Below are positions 14,540 to 21,898 of a stretch of 27,044 nt of DNA, piece by piece. The stretch is from NCBI GenBank assembly GCA_934196725.1, contig CAKPWR010000039.1, positions 1 through 27,044 on the forward strand, read 5' to 3'. The position numbers were made by a program, and so were the translations under genes. Source of the stretch: an uncultured Prevotella sp. (GTDB lineage Bacteria; Bacteroidota; Bacteroidia; Bacteroidales; Bacteroidaceae). Every line of letters starts with the position of its first letter. The first letter of the stretch is position 1. Below the pieces are notes generated by a model, which ran no database searches, was not told the DNA's origin, and saw only the letters and a program-made list of their open reading frames with translations.

Positions 14540-16882
14540 TCATTTCAAGAGTCTTTCACTCATGTTAAGTGCAGCCTTTCTACCATCACCCATGGCAAGA
14601 ATTACGGTAGCACCACCACGGACGATGTCACCGCCTGCGTAGATTTCTTTGATAGAACTCTGCATCTGCTCGTTCACGGCAATGGTGTTCTTTCTGCCGA
14701 GCTCCAATCCTTCAATGCTCTGAGGAACGAGAGGGTTAGGACTTACACCTACTGCAACAATCACCTGGTCGCACTCCAATGTCACGGTTTCGCCGGTAGC
14801 TTCCGGACGACGGCGACCGCTGGCATCAGGTTCTCCCAACTGCATGACATCGAGGACTACAGACTTCACTGCGCCCTTCTCGTCAGCTTCATACTCTTTA
14901 GGATTATGGAGAGTCATGAAGTTGATGCCTTCTTCCTTGGCATGTTTGACTTCCTCTAGTCGGGCTGGCATCTCTGCTTCAGAACGGCGATAAACCAATG
15001 TTACTTCTGCTCCAAGACGCTTGGCTGTACGGCAGCTGTCCATCGCTGTGTTTCCACCGCCCACAACAACCACCTTCTTACCCAGGTTGATAGGGGTATC
15101 GGTATGAGGATTGGCTGCATCCATCAAGTTCACACGGGTCAGATATTCATTGGAAGACATGATGTTCAAGGCATTCTCGCCAGGGATATTCATGAAGTTT
15201 GGCAAACCGGCACCAGAACCCACGAAGATGCCCTTGAAGCCCTGGTCTTCCAGGTCTTTCACGGAGATGGTCTTACCTACGATACAGTCGGTGATGAATT
15301 TCACGCCCATCTTCTGAAGATTCTCAATCTCTACGTCTACGATAGCATTAGGCAATCGGAACTCTGGTATACCATATTTCAATACACCGCCTATCTCGTG
15401 CAGAGCCTCGAACACGGTGACGTCGAATCCCTTCTTTGCCATATCGCCAGCAAAGCTCAGACCGGAAGGACCGGAACCGACAACGGCAACTTTGATTCCG
15501 TTGGCTTCATCGCATTGAGGAACTGAAATGTTGCCACTCTGACGTTCATAGTCGGCAGCAAAACGCTCCAGATATCCGATAGCCACTGCCGGCTCGTTCA
15601 TCTTGAGATGCACACACTTGCTTTCGCACTGCTTCTCCTGAGGGCAGACACGTCCGCAGACAGCAGGTAGGGCAGAGGTGTTCTTCAGAACCTTTGCAGC
15701 AGCCAGGAATTGACCACGTTCGATATTCTTAATGAATGATGGAATGTTAATGCTTACAGGACAGCCTTCCATACAGGTTGGCTTAGGACAGTCGAGGCAG
15801 CGCTTTGCCTCGGTCAATGCCATCTCCTTGGTCAGACCGATGTTCACCTCTTCCGTACGGGTGGTAGCGCGATATACTGGGTCGAGCTCAGGCATCTTTA
15901 CACGCTCGATAGTTGTACGTTCCTTTGCCTTCATGGAAGCACGCAATTCTTTGCGCCACTCAGCGTTGCGGTCGGTCAATTCTTTGATAGATGCATCTGT
16001 TGGCTCCACGTCCATAGTTACGTCTGTAGTCTCCTTCTTCTTTTCGACATCTACGGTAGCCAGATGTTCCTCGAAGTGTTCCATCTCCTCACGCTCTACG
16101 TCCTTGAAGGTTCCCATGCGCTTGAACATCTCGTCCCAGTCTACCAATGCACCGTCAAACTCAGGACCGTCGATGCAGACAAACTTGGTCTTTCCGCCGA
16201 TAGTCAGACGACAGGCACCGCACATACCGGTACCATCTACCATGATGGTATTGAGCGATACATCAGTAGAGAGATTGTATTTCTGGGTCAGGAGACAGCA
16301 GAACTTCATCATGATAGGAGGACCGATGGCGAATACCTTGTCGATATGCTCCTGATTGATGAGCTTTTCGATACCCACGGTAACAACACCTTTCTCGCCG
16401 TAGCTGCCGTCGTCGGTCATGATGATGAGTTCATCACTTGAAGCACGTACCTCATCCTCCATGATGACGAGATCCTTGCTTCTTCCGGCAATCACGCTGA
16501 GCACACGGTTGCCCGCAGCCTTCAGCGCCTTGATGATAGGGAGCATAGGAGCTACGCCTACGCCACCACCGGCACAGATGACGGTACCGAAGTTCTCGAT
16601 ATGTGTTGGGTTTCCGAGTGGACCTACCACGTCATGAATCTCATCACCTTCGTTCAAGGCACAGAGTTTGGTAGAAGATAAACCTACCTTCTGCACAACC
16701 AGTGTGATGGTGCCTTTTTCTATGTCGGCATCAGCAATGGTCAGCGGCATGCGCTCACTGTTGTTGTCTACACGGATGATGACGAAGTTACCAGCCTTGC
16801 GGCTTTTGGCAATGAGTGGAGCTTCCACATCGAAACGAAATACCTTTTCAGAGTATTGTATTTTCTTGATAATCTTGTTCAT
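14540..16882 (-). CDS. Fused NfnA-NfnB/GltD-type flavoprotein (NADPH:ferredoxin or glutamate synthase small-subunit-like)
   Basis: 780 aa in two parts. Residues 1-255 are a ferredoxin-NADP reductase/PyrK-like module with an FAD/NAD fold (AGGGVGVAPM, 104-113) and a [2Fe-2S] site DGTGMCGAC...C using D216, C221, C224 and C236. A charged linker (about 270-330) leads to a GltD-like module: two [4Fe-4S] regions (C362, C365, C370, C374; C409, C413, C419, C423), FAD motif VVGSGPSG (467-474) and NADPH motif VVVGGGNTAMD (605-615). This domain pair matches NfnA+NfnB, the electron-bifurcating NADH-dependent ferredoxin:NADP+ oxidoreductase, with the Asp cluster ligand typical of NfnA. Databases usually call the fusion 'DHO dehydrogenase NAD-binding subunit/NADPH-dependent glutamate synthase'. 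No glutamate synthase large subunit or pyrD is adjacent, which favours the Nfn reading. Confidence 0.9.
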   Translation of the reverse strand: MNKIIKKIQYSEKVFRFDVEAPLIAKSRKAGNFVIIRVDNNSERMPLTIADADIEKGTITLVVQKVGLSSTKLCALNEGDEIHDVVGPLGNPTHIENFGTVICAGGGVGVAPMLPIIKALKAAGNRVLSVIAGRSKDLVIMEDEVRASSDELIIMTDDGSYGEKGVVTVGIEKLINQEHIDKVFAIGPPIMMKFCCLLTQKYNLSTDVSLNTIMVDGTGMCGACRLTIGGKTKFVCIDGPEFDGALVDWDEMFKRMGTFKDVEREEMEHFEEHLATVDVEKKKETTDVTMDVEPTDASIKELTDRNAEWRKELRASMKAKERTTIERVKMPELDPVYRATTRTEEVNIGLTKEMALTEAKRCLDCPKPTCMEGCPVSINIPSFIKNIERGQFLAAAKVLKNTSALPAVCGRVCPQEKQCESKCVHLKMNEPAVAIGYLERFAADYERQSGNISVPQCDEANGIKVAVVGSGPSGLSFAGDMAKKGFDVTVFEALHEIGGVLKYGIPEFRLPNAIVDVEIENLQKMGVKFITDCIVGKTISVKDLEDQGFKGIFVGSGAGLPNFMNIPGENALNIMSSNEYLTRVNLMDAANPHTDTPINLGKKVVVVGGGNTAMDSCRTAKRLGAEVTLVYRRSEAEMPARLEEVKHAKEEGINFMTLHNPKEYEADEKGAVKSVVLDVMQLGEPDASGRRRPEATGETVTLECDQVIVAVGVSPNPLVPQSIEGLELGRKNTIAVNEQMQSSIKEIYAGGDIVRGGATVILAMGDGRKAALNMSERLLK

Positions 16883-16949
16883 TGGCTATTAACTTTTTAT
16901 GTTGACTATTGTCTATTTCTTGTTCAGTTGTTTATGCATGTTTGCACAT

Positions 16950-17009
16950 GGTATAGAAAAAGCAAAAGGATAACTACGACCACCTTTTAAAGGCAGTCGA
17001 AGTTATCCT
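16950..17009 (-). terminator. serS terminator
   Basis: Arms 16967-16980 and 16996-17009 form a 14-position stem with one mismatch, with a small inner CCTTT/AAAGG stem in the loop. On the minus strand it is followed by TTTTGCTTTTTC. It ends serS before the NfnAB-like gene. Confidence 0.85.
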
Positions 17010-17070
17010 CGTACAATATGTTTTTGTATTCTTGATCGAATGGATGTATATCCAATCTGTTTGGTTCGAA

Positions 17071-18363
17071 TTAATCGAAGTTCTTGTCATCGAGCATCTC
17101 GAATCCGCAGTAAGGTACCAATACCTTAGGAACGCGGATACCCTCTGGAGTCTGGTTGTTCTCCAGGATGGTTGCTACGATACGTGGCAAGGCGAGAGCA
17201 GAACCGTTCAAGGTGTGGCAAAGCTCAATCTTCTTGTCCTCTGCATGGCGATAGCGGCAGTGGAGGCGGTTAGCCTGATAGCTCTCGAAGTTAGATACTG
17301 ATGAAACCTCCAACCAGCGACCCTGTGCTGCACTCCATGTCTCGAAGTCGTAGCAGATAGAAGAGGTGAAGCTCATATCACCACCGCAGAGACGGAGGAT
17401 GTGGTATGGCAACTCCAGCTTCTTCAAAAGACCCTCTACGTGGTCGAGCATCTCGTTCAGGCTCTCGTATGAGTGACCTGGCTTATCGATGCGTACAATC
17501 TCTACCTTGTCGAACTGGTGCAGGCGGTTCAAGCCACGAACGTCCTTACCATAGCTACCAGCCTCACGACGGAAGCAGGCAGAATAAGCACAGCGCTTGA
17601 TAGGGAGATCCTTCTCGTCGAGGATAACATCGCGGAAGATGTTGGTTACAGGAACCTCGGCAGTAGGGATGAGGAAGAGGTTGTCGAGATTAGCGTGATA
17701 CATCTGACCCTCCTTGTCTGGCAACTGACCTGTGCCACGACCAGAATCCTCGTTTACTACGTAAGGAGGCTGAATCTCCAGGTATCCGCTCTTGCGGGCC
17801 TCATCGAGGAAGAAAGCCTCGAGAGCACGCTGGAAGCGAGCCATCTTACCGATATATACAGGGAAGCCGGCACCGGTAATCTTCACACCGAGGTCGAAAT
17901 CCACGAGGTTGTACTTCTTCAGGAGATCCCAGTGGCAGAGAGCATCCTCACCGAGGTTAGGCTTTTCGCCGCCTTCCTTTACAACCACGTTATCTGCTGC
18001 ATCCTTACCCTCAGGAACCTGTTCGCAAGGGATGTTAGGGATTTCGAGCAACTGGTTGGTCATATCGTTCTGAGCTTTCTCCATGATCTCTTCCAGAGCC
18101 TTGGCGTCAGCCTTGAGCATAGCTACCTGCGCCTTTGCGTTCTCAGCTTCCTCTTTCTTGCCTTCCTTCATGAGGGCACCAATCTGCTTGGCAAACTGGT
18201 TAGCCTGCTGCTTGTTGTTATCCAACTTCTGCTGAGCTTCGCGACGGATCTTGTCGTACTCCAATACTTTCTCTACGGCCTCACGAGCATTAGGAAAATG
18301 CTTCTTTTCAAGACCTTTAACTACACGTTCAGTTTCTTCACTGATGAGTTTAAGTGTAAGCAT
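17071..18363 (-). CDS. serS: Seryl-tRNA synthetase
   Basis: Class II synthetase that charges tRNA-Ser with serine. 430 aa, family length. N-terminal antiparallel coiled-coil arm (about 27-100, Lys/Glu/Ala-rich), which contacts the long variable arm of tRNA-Ser. The catalytic core has TAEVP (234-238), motif 2 FRREAGSYGKDVRGLNRLHQF (264-284) and motif 3 with NGSALALPRIVATILENNQ near residues 385-405. It is monocistronic: a -33/-7 promoter lies 38 bp upstream and an intrinsic terminator 60 bp downstream. A tRNA-Ser gene for its substrate class lies about 3 kb away but on a separate unit. Confidence 0.98.
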   Translation of the reverse strand: MLTLKLISEETERVVKGLEKKHFPNAREAVEKVLEYDKIRREAQQKLDNNKQQANQFAKQIGALMKEGKKEEAENAKAQVAMLKADAKALEEIMEKAQNDMTNQLLEIPNIPCEQVPEGKDAADNVVVKEGGEKPNLGEDALCHWDLLKKYNLVDFDLGVKITGAGFPVYIGKMARFQRALEAFFLDEARKSGYLEIQPPYVVNEDSGRGTGQLPDKEGQMYHANLDNLFLIPTAEVPVTNIFRDVILDEKDLPIKRCAYSACFRREAGSYGKDVRGLNRLHQFDKVEIVRIDKPGHSYESLNEMLDHVEGLLKKLELPYHILRLCGGDMSFTSSICYDFETWSAAQGRWLEVSSVSNFESYQANRLHCRYRHAEDKKIELCHTLNGSALALPRIVATILENNQTPEGIRVPKVLVPYCGFEMLDDKNFD

Positions 18364-18400
18364 ATAATGTCTTTTAATTTAATTATTTACTATTTGAAGG

Positions 18401-18433
18401 CAAAAGTACAAAAAATATTTGTGATAACGCAAA
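18401..18433 (-). promoter_or_regulatory. serS promoter
   Basis: Minus-strand -7 box TACTTTTG (18401-18408) and -33 TTTG (18430-18433), spacer 21 bp. The predicted leader is about 30 nt. Confidence 0.78.
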
Positions 18434-18534
18434 AAAATACTGACTTTTTTGCTGATAAGAGTAGAATTAAAGTTTTTTCGTGGTTTTATATGTCTCTAAC
18501 GCCCTGAAAGGGTAGTGGCAATTCTTGCTTTGGG

Positions 18535-18578
18535 GTATATAAATGCAGAAAGCCTGCTCTAGGTATGAGCAGGCTTCT
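18535..18578 (-). terminator. rplU-rpmA terminator
   Basis: Arms 18550-18559 and 18567-18576 form a perfect 10-bp GC-rich stem (AAGCCTGCTC) with a 7-nt loop. On the minus strand the tail is CTGCATTTATA, only modestly U-rich. Confidence 0.75.
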
Positions 18579-18619
18579 ATGTTGTTTGTTTGGAATAGTT
18601 TTTTCTAAAACTTTAAAAT

Positions 18620-18910
18620 TTAAGCGTCAGCTTTCTTGGTCTTCTCAGCGTAAACCTCTGGAGAGAGAACAGAAACTGTACTCTTGTCCTTGCGGCCCTT
18701 GTGGAAGTAAACGATACCATCTGCCAAAGCATACAATGTATCATCCTTACCCTGAGCTACATTCTCACCTGGGAAGTGCTTGTTACCACGCTGGCGAACG
18801 ATGATGTTACCTGCGATGATGCTCTGACCACCCCAGATCTTAACGCCTAATCTTTGTGAAGCTGATTCACGGCCGTTCTTAGAACTACCAACACCTTTCT
18901 TATGTGCCAT
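18620..18910 (-). CDS. rpmA: 50S ribosomal protein L27
   Basis: 96 aa, starting [20 protein letters not shown] with the [18 protein letters not shown] and [17 protein letters not shown] blocks of L27. The N-terminus begins directly with the mature AHKKG sequence that reaches the peptidyl-transferase centre, so there is no cleavable extension of the Firmicutes type. It lies 19 bp after rplU, with a perfect Shine-Dalgarno in the gap. Confidence 0.98.
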   Translation of the reverse strand: MAHKKGVGSSKNGRESASQRLGVKIWGGQSIIAGNIIVRQRGNKHFPGENVAQGKDDTLYALADGIVYFHKGRKDKSTVSVLSPEVYAEKTKKADA

Positions 18911-18918
18911 TTTCTAAT

Positions 18919-18925
18919 TCCTCCT
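18919..18925 (-). promoter_or_regulatory. Strong Shine-Dalgarno for rpmA
   Basis: Minus-strand AGGAGGA, 8 nt before the rpmA ATG. It is one of only two strong Shine-Dalgarno sites I noticed in the window; both serve internal genes of operons. Confidence 0.7.
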
Positions 18926-18929
18926 AATT

Positions 18930-19247
18930 TTAAGCGATTACAGATTTGATTGATACTTCAGTGAACTGAGCACGATGACCGTTCTTCTTGCGATAGTCCT
19001 TGCGGCGCTTCATCTTGAAGACGATTACCTTGTCACCCTTTACGAGTGGGTTCACTACTTCTACTACTACTTTTGCACCCTCTACAGCTGGTGCACCGAC
19101 AGTGATTGAGCCGTCTTTGTCAACGAGCAAAACCTTGTCGAACTCAACAGTCTGACCTGCCTCAACATCCTTGATGTGATGTACGAAGAGCTTCTTGCCC
19201 TCCTCAGCCTTGAACTGCTGACCGTTAATTTCTACGATTGCGTACAT
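18930..19247 (-). CDS. rplU: 50S ribosomal protein L21
   Basis: 105 aa, [20 protein letters not shown]...[15 protein letters not shown]...[24 protein letters not shown], the typical L21 pattern with the Lys/Arg-rich [17 protein letters not shown]-contact segment. First gene of the rplU-rpmA operon, preceded by a GC-rich structured leader and a -7 box. Confidence 0.98.
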   Translation of the reverse strand: MYAIVEINGQQFKAEEGKKLFVHHIKDVEAGQTVEFDKVLLVDKDGSITVGAPAVEGAKVVVEVVNPLVKGDKVIVFKMKRRKDYRKKNGHRAQFTEVSIKSVIA

Positions 19248-19375
19248 TTAATTATTTATATAAACGGGTTTTTCCGCGAGGCGTCCTGCTTCGTGCCGGA
19301 TCTTGACCGAGCCCCAACGAACTAAACTTTTCTGTAACATTTGCCCAATCCATGAGCATTCGGAGTGCAAAATTA
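19248..19375 (-). promoter_or_regulatory. rplU promoter and structured leader
   Basis: A -7 box TAATTTTG (minus strand, 19368-19375) lacks a clear -33. The leader of about 115 nt is much more GC-rich than other intergenic DNA here. It can form nested pairing, for example GTC..TCC.GGC..GC.GGA-C around 19280-19312. This is consistent with an autoregulatory r-protein leader that binds L21 or another ribosomal protein; inference only. Confidence 0.5.
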
Positions 19376-19492
19376 CTAATTATCTTCGATATAAACGAAT
19401 AATACTTTCTTAAAAGAATATGTTTTATGAAGATTTAACTAAATGGCGTATTCTTGAAGCTTCTTTTTAATGCTTTTAAGAATATCCGGCTC

Positions 19493-20764
19493 TTATTTGA
19501 TGCTTTTCCAGCCTATTAGCTGGTCGCATCGGTCTGTTGTTCCCTTGTAGTATATCAGTACGTCGTATCTGTTGGCTGTCTGGTAGAAGTCGCCGTCTGT
19601 TGATACATGTCTGGTGCTGCCGTCATTTCTTAAAACCAGGTACTGGTAGCTATAATAGCCTTGTTTCAGTTTCACCTGTGCGTGATAGCAGTGGCTGTTT
19701 TCGTCATATTCCATCCGGTATTCCGGTGCAAATGAGTCGTTTGTCCAGAAACCGTTCAGGTATACGTCTCCGTCTTGTCTGGGTGCCTTCAGGGTGAAGT
19801 GAACTATGGCGTAGTCGCTTTGATAATTGTTGTCTATATTGTCGCTGTTGCGGATATAGAATGCTCCTTGTCCGCTTTCGTCGTATACATAGCTGGGTCT
19901 GGGTTCGTCGGGGATGACATAGGCATGGTAGTTTTTGCCGTCCCAGTTGATTCGCTCGATGCCCATGGTAGGGTGGTCGAGATCTAGCATTTCGAACTTG
20001 TGATATTCGTTTCCTGCCTTGAAGATGAGTTGTCTGTTGTGTGCCCAGCTCATCTGGTCTGCGTTTTGGTAATCAGGTTTGGCGTTTACGATTGCATTAT
20101 CCCATCTTCCGTTTTGCAATACGACGGTTTTTATCTGCTGGTTTGGTGCTGTTACGTGAATGTTCCTGTAACCTACGGTCATTTTAACTTGCTGGTGGGC
20201 TCTGTTGTTATCAATGTCTGTATTTGATGTGTATGCCAGGGCTACGTTCAGCTTAGGGTCTACCACCATAAAGCATGCAGTAAGCATGGCGTTTTCTCCC
20301 TCTTCTGCATTGTCGTCGTAAACGGTCAGCTTGTAGTTGCCGCTCATCTTGATTCTGCAGTTTTCGTTAGGGATGGATAGGTGATAATGGGTATATAGGT
20401 GATTGGTATTGAGTGATTGCTCTATGTCGTCAATTACCAGTTCGCCATTGAAACCTTGCAGGTAGTCGGTATCAAAGAGTCCTTCCGATTCCTTCCAGTT
20501 CGCATCGCAATGAGTAATCTTATAGGTGTATCGGTGGTAATCGTGGGTCATGTCGTCGAAGTCTATGTTGATGGCGTTTCCACCGAGTTGGGTGATAGGC
20601 ATACTGAGCCAGTCGGTTCCTGATACCACTTGCAGTGATGCGATGCGGCTGTTGTGTATCGTATTGTATTGTGCTTTGCCTGTTTGTGGAACAGCAGCAA
20701 TGAGGATAGCATAAAAGATGATGCTTTTAATCTTGAATGATATGTTTGGGAAATACTTTTTCAT
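19493..20764 (-). CDS. DUF5103 / type IX secretion plug-like protein
   Basis: 423 aa with a signal peptide (positive KKYFPNISFKIK, hydrophobic SIIFYAILIAAV, cleavage near GKAQ). Beta-rich throughout, with DUF5103 landmarks: RIASLQVVSG.WLSMPI.QLGG near 39-63, FDDMTHDYHRYTYKITHCDANW near 69-90, L.GF near 102, and later AYVIPDEPRP, GDVYLNGFWTND and YHAQVKLKQGYYSYQYLV. The family includes the periplasmic Plug that blocks the SprA translocon of the type IX secretion system, but it is also kept in genomes without obvious T9SS cargo. No other T9SS gene is in the window. The C-terminal part resembles an early-set/AMPK-CBM-like sandwich. It has its own promoter. Confidence 0.85.
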   Translation of the reverse strand: MKKYFPNISFKIKSIIFYAILIAAVPQTGKAQYNTIHNSRIASLQVVSGTDWLSMPITQLGGNAINIDFDDMTHDYHRYTYKITHCDANWKESEGLFDTDYLQGFNGELVIDDIEQSLNTNHLYTHYHLSIPNENCRIKMSGNYKLTVYDDNAEEGENAMLTACFMVVDPKLNVALAYTSNTDIDNNRAHQQVKMTVGYRNIHVTAPNQQIKTVVLQNGRWDNAIVNAKPDYQNADQMSWAHNRQLIFKAGNEYHKFEMLDLDHPTMGIERINWDGKNYHAYVIPDEPRPSYVYDESGQGAFYIRNSDNIDNNYQSDYAIVHFTLKAPRQDGDVYLNGFWTNDSFAPEYRMEYDENSHCYHAQVKLKQGYYSYQYLVLRNDGSTRHVSTDGDFYQTANRYDVLIYYKGTTDRCDQLIGWKSIK

Positions 20765-20804
20765 ATTTTGATCATGTATTTGTTGTGACTCTGTTTATTC
20801 CTTG

Positions 20805-20836
20805 CAAAGGTACTGTAAATAGGGGAGATTACCAAA
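20805..20836 (-). promoter_or_regulatory. Promoter of the DUF5103 gene
   Basis: Minus-strand -7 TACCTTTG (20805-20812) and -33 TTTG (20833-20836), spacer 20 bp. The leader is about 35 nt. Confidence 0.8.
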
Positions 20837-20887
20837 TAAAAGGGCAAAAAAATAACTTGCAATAGTCTCTTAAAGACTGAATGCAAG
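20836..20887 (-). terminator. Terminator of the tRNA operon
   Basis: CTTGCA (20856-20861) pairs with TGCAAG (20882-20887), and AGTCT (20864-20868) with AGACT (20874-20878). The minus-strand tail is TTATTTTTTTGCCC. It overlaps the -33 of the DUF5103 promoter on the same strand. Confidence 0.75.
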
Positions 20888-20921
20888 CTTAAACAATCTA
20901 ACTAATACATGAAAAACACAG

Positions 20922-20993
20922 TAGTCGATAGGGGAATCGAACCCCTATGCCAAGATTGAGAATCTTGTATCCTAACCATTAGATGAATCGACC
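20922..20993 (-). tRNA. tRNA-Glu (CUC), distal copy
   Basis: 72 nt on the minus strand with full cloverleaf: acceptor GGTCGAT/ATCGACT, anticodon stem CAAGA/TCTTG with loop TTCTCAA (anticodon CUC, reads GAG), T-arm AGGGG TTCGATT CCCCT. CCA is not encoded. Its mature sequence looks identical to the copy at 21037-21108. Confidence 0.95.
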
Positions 20994-21036
20994 GGTTATT
21001 GATAGCATATTAACTATGCTTGTTGATTTTATGTTG

Positions 21037-21108
21037 TAGTCGATAGGGGAATCGAACCCCTATGCCAAGATTGAGAATCTTGTATCCTAACCATTAGATG
21101 AATCGACC
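21037..21108 (-). tRNA. tRNA-Glu (CUC), proximal copy
   Basis: Same 72-nt sequence as 20922-20993, separated from it by 43 nt of unrelated A/T-rich DNA. Second gene of the Ser-Glu-Glu unit. CCA is not encoded, so RNase Z and CCA-adding enzyme are needed. Confidence 0.95.
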
Positions 21109-21134
21109 AACAGTACATTTTAGAGGAATACTTG

Positions 21135-21221
21135 CGGAAGGTGGGGGATTCGAACCCCCGGTACGGTTACCCGCACGGCAGTTTAGCAAACTGCTGGTTT
21201 CAGCCACTCACCCAACCTTCC
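21135..21221 (-). tRNA. tRNA-Ser (GCU)
   Basis: 87 nt on the minus strand. Acceptor GGAAGGT/ACCTTCC with discriminator G, anticodon stem GCAGT/ACTGC with loop TTGCTAA (anticodon GCU, reads AGC/AGU), long class II variable arm (GTGCGGGTAACCGTAC), T-arm with GGTTCGAATC. It is the first gene of the tRNA operon, about 50 bp after a strong promoter. Confidence 0.97.
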
Positions 21222-21271
21222 AGTCGGAAATCGTTACCGAATCAAGCAAGCATCGTTCTCAAATGCGGTTG

Positions 21272-21303
21272 CAAAGGTACTACTTTTTTCCGGTTCCACC
21301 AAA
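21272..21303 (-). promoter_or_regulatory. Promoter of the tRNA-Ser-Glu-Glu operon
   Basis: Minus-strand -7 TACCTTTG (21272-21279) and -33 TTTG (21300-21303), spacer 20 bp, a near-ideal match. Confidence 0.83.
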
Positions 21304-21515
21304 TTTTTTGGCGACTATTTTTTAATAAAAATGCACTTTTTTTGTAACTCCCTCATTTTCAGGACCCCATTTTTGGGCTTTTTTTCTTATAAAATAGAGT
21401 TTTGATGTAAAATGCAGATAAAAGTATAAAATGTGACAAGTCTGATATAAGTGTAAGGTTAGTGTGAAGAACGTATTTTCGAGGTTTAATAGCAAAATAT
21501 TTTTATGATAATACG
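21304..21515. other. A/T-rich gap without a recognisable gene
   Basis: I see no credible gene, tRNA or long repeat between the tRNA operon promoter and the terminator of the upstream RNA gene. It holds T-runs and one 4-bp CCCA/TGGG hairpin only. Confidence 0.6.
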
Positions 21516-21547
21516 AAAAAAGCAGATCTCCTAGGTTGGAAATCTGC
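21515..21547 (-). terminator. Terminator of the structured RNA gene
   Basis: GCAGAT-C-TCC (21522-21531) pairs with GGA-A-ATCTGC (21538-21547), one mismatch, loop TAGGTT. It is followed on the minus strand by TTTTTTCG. Confidence 0.85.
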
Positions 21548-21810
21548 CTTTTAAAAGGAAAGGGCCGCTCGATGATGTGATGAAACTCCGAATGTCAGTA
21601 ACATTTGAGAGCTCTCCGCTTTTGTAATCCACCGGCTTTGCAGCTTAGTTGACAAGTCAGTTTATGTGGCCCGCCATTGGCAAGAGAAGTCTTCTCGGTT
21701 TCATAAGTGTAATTTGATGAGTATCCCGATCGAACCGACACGACCCTTATATTTTTTTCGAATAGACATAACTAGTGCTATCATCTATCGATAGAAGTCT
21801 TTTATTTTCT
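21516..21810 (-). ncRNA. Free-standing structured RNA gene, candidate 6S RNA
   Basis: A minus-strand transcription unit with no reading frame of note. A near-perfect promoter lies at 21817-21848 and an intrinsic terminator at 21515-21547, giving a primary RNA of about 290 nt. Within it, AAGGGTCG (5', plus coordinates 21741-21748) pairs with CGGCCCTT (3', 21560-21567), closing a 189-nt domain. Inner pairings support a long irregular rod: TCGAT/ATCGA, and ATGAAAC with GTTTCAT. Size, a closing end-to-end stem and a rod-like interior suit 6S RNA, the RNA polymerase mimic. I could not match a 6S consensus by eye. tmRNA (no 3' tRNA-like end), RNase P RNA (no GAGGAAAGTC) and SRP RNA (no GGAAGGAAGC) do not fit. 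Confidence 0.65.
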
Positions 21811-21816
21811 ATGTTG

Positions 21817-21848
21817 CAAAGATAGTGTAATCTTTTGAAACTACCAAA
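21817..21848 (-). promoter_or_regulatory. Promoter of the structured RNA gene
   Basis: Minus-strand -7 TATCTTTG (21817-21824) and -33 TTTG (21845-21848), spacer 20 bp, identical in form to the rho and mazG promoters. The start is predicted near 21810. Confidence 0.85.
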
Positions 21849-21898
21849 TCTTTAAGCTGTTTTTTTCGAAAAATCTTTTACCTCTATCCAAATAGTAG

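Noticed and set aside
18488..18515. GCCCTGAAAGGG small hairpin upstream of the rplU-rpmA terminator
   Set aside because: Four-bp stem; may be a degraded short repeat but too weak to call.
21098..21347. Plus-strand frames across the tRNA-Ser gene
   Set aside because: They run through a tRNA gene on the other strand and its promoter.
21355..21390. CCCA/TGGG hairpin followed by a T-run on the plus strand
   Set aside because: Only 4-5 bp, and no plus-strand gene upstream that would need a terminator.
21516..21810. tmRNA, RNase P RNA or SRP RNA
   Set aside because: No tRNA-like 3' end or tag frame, no GAGGAAAGTC core, and no GGAAGGAAGC loop; length also disagrees with the first two.
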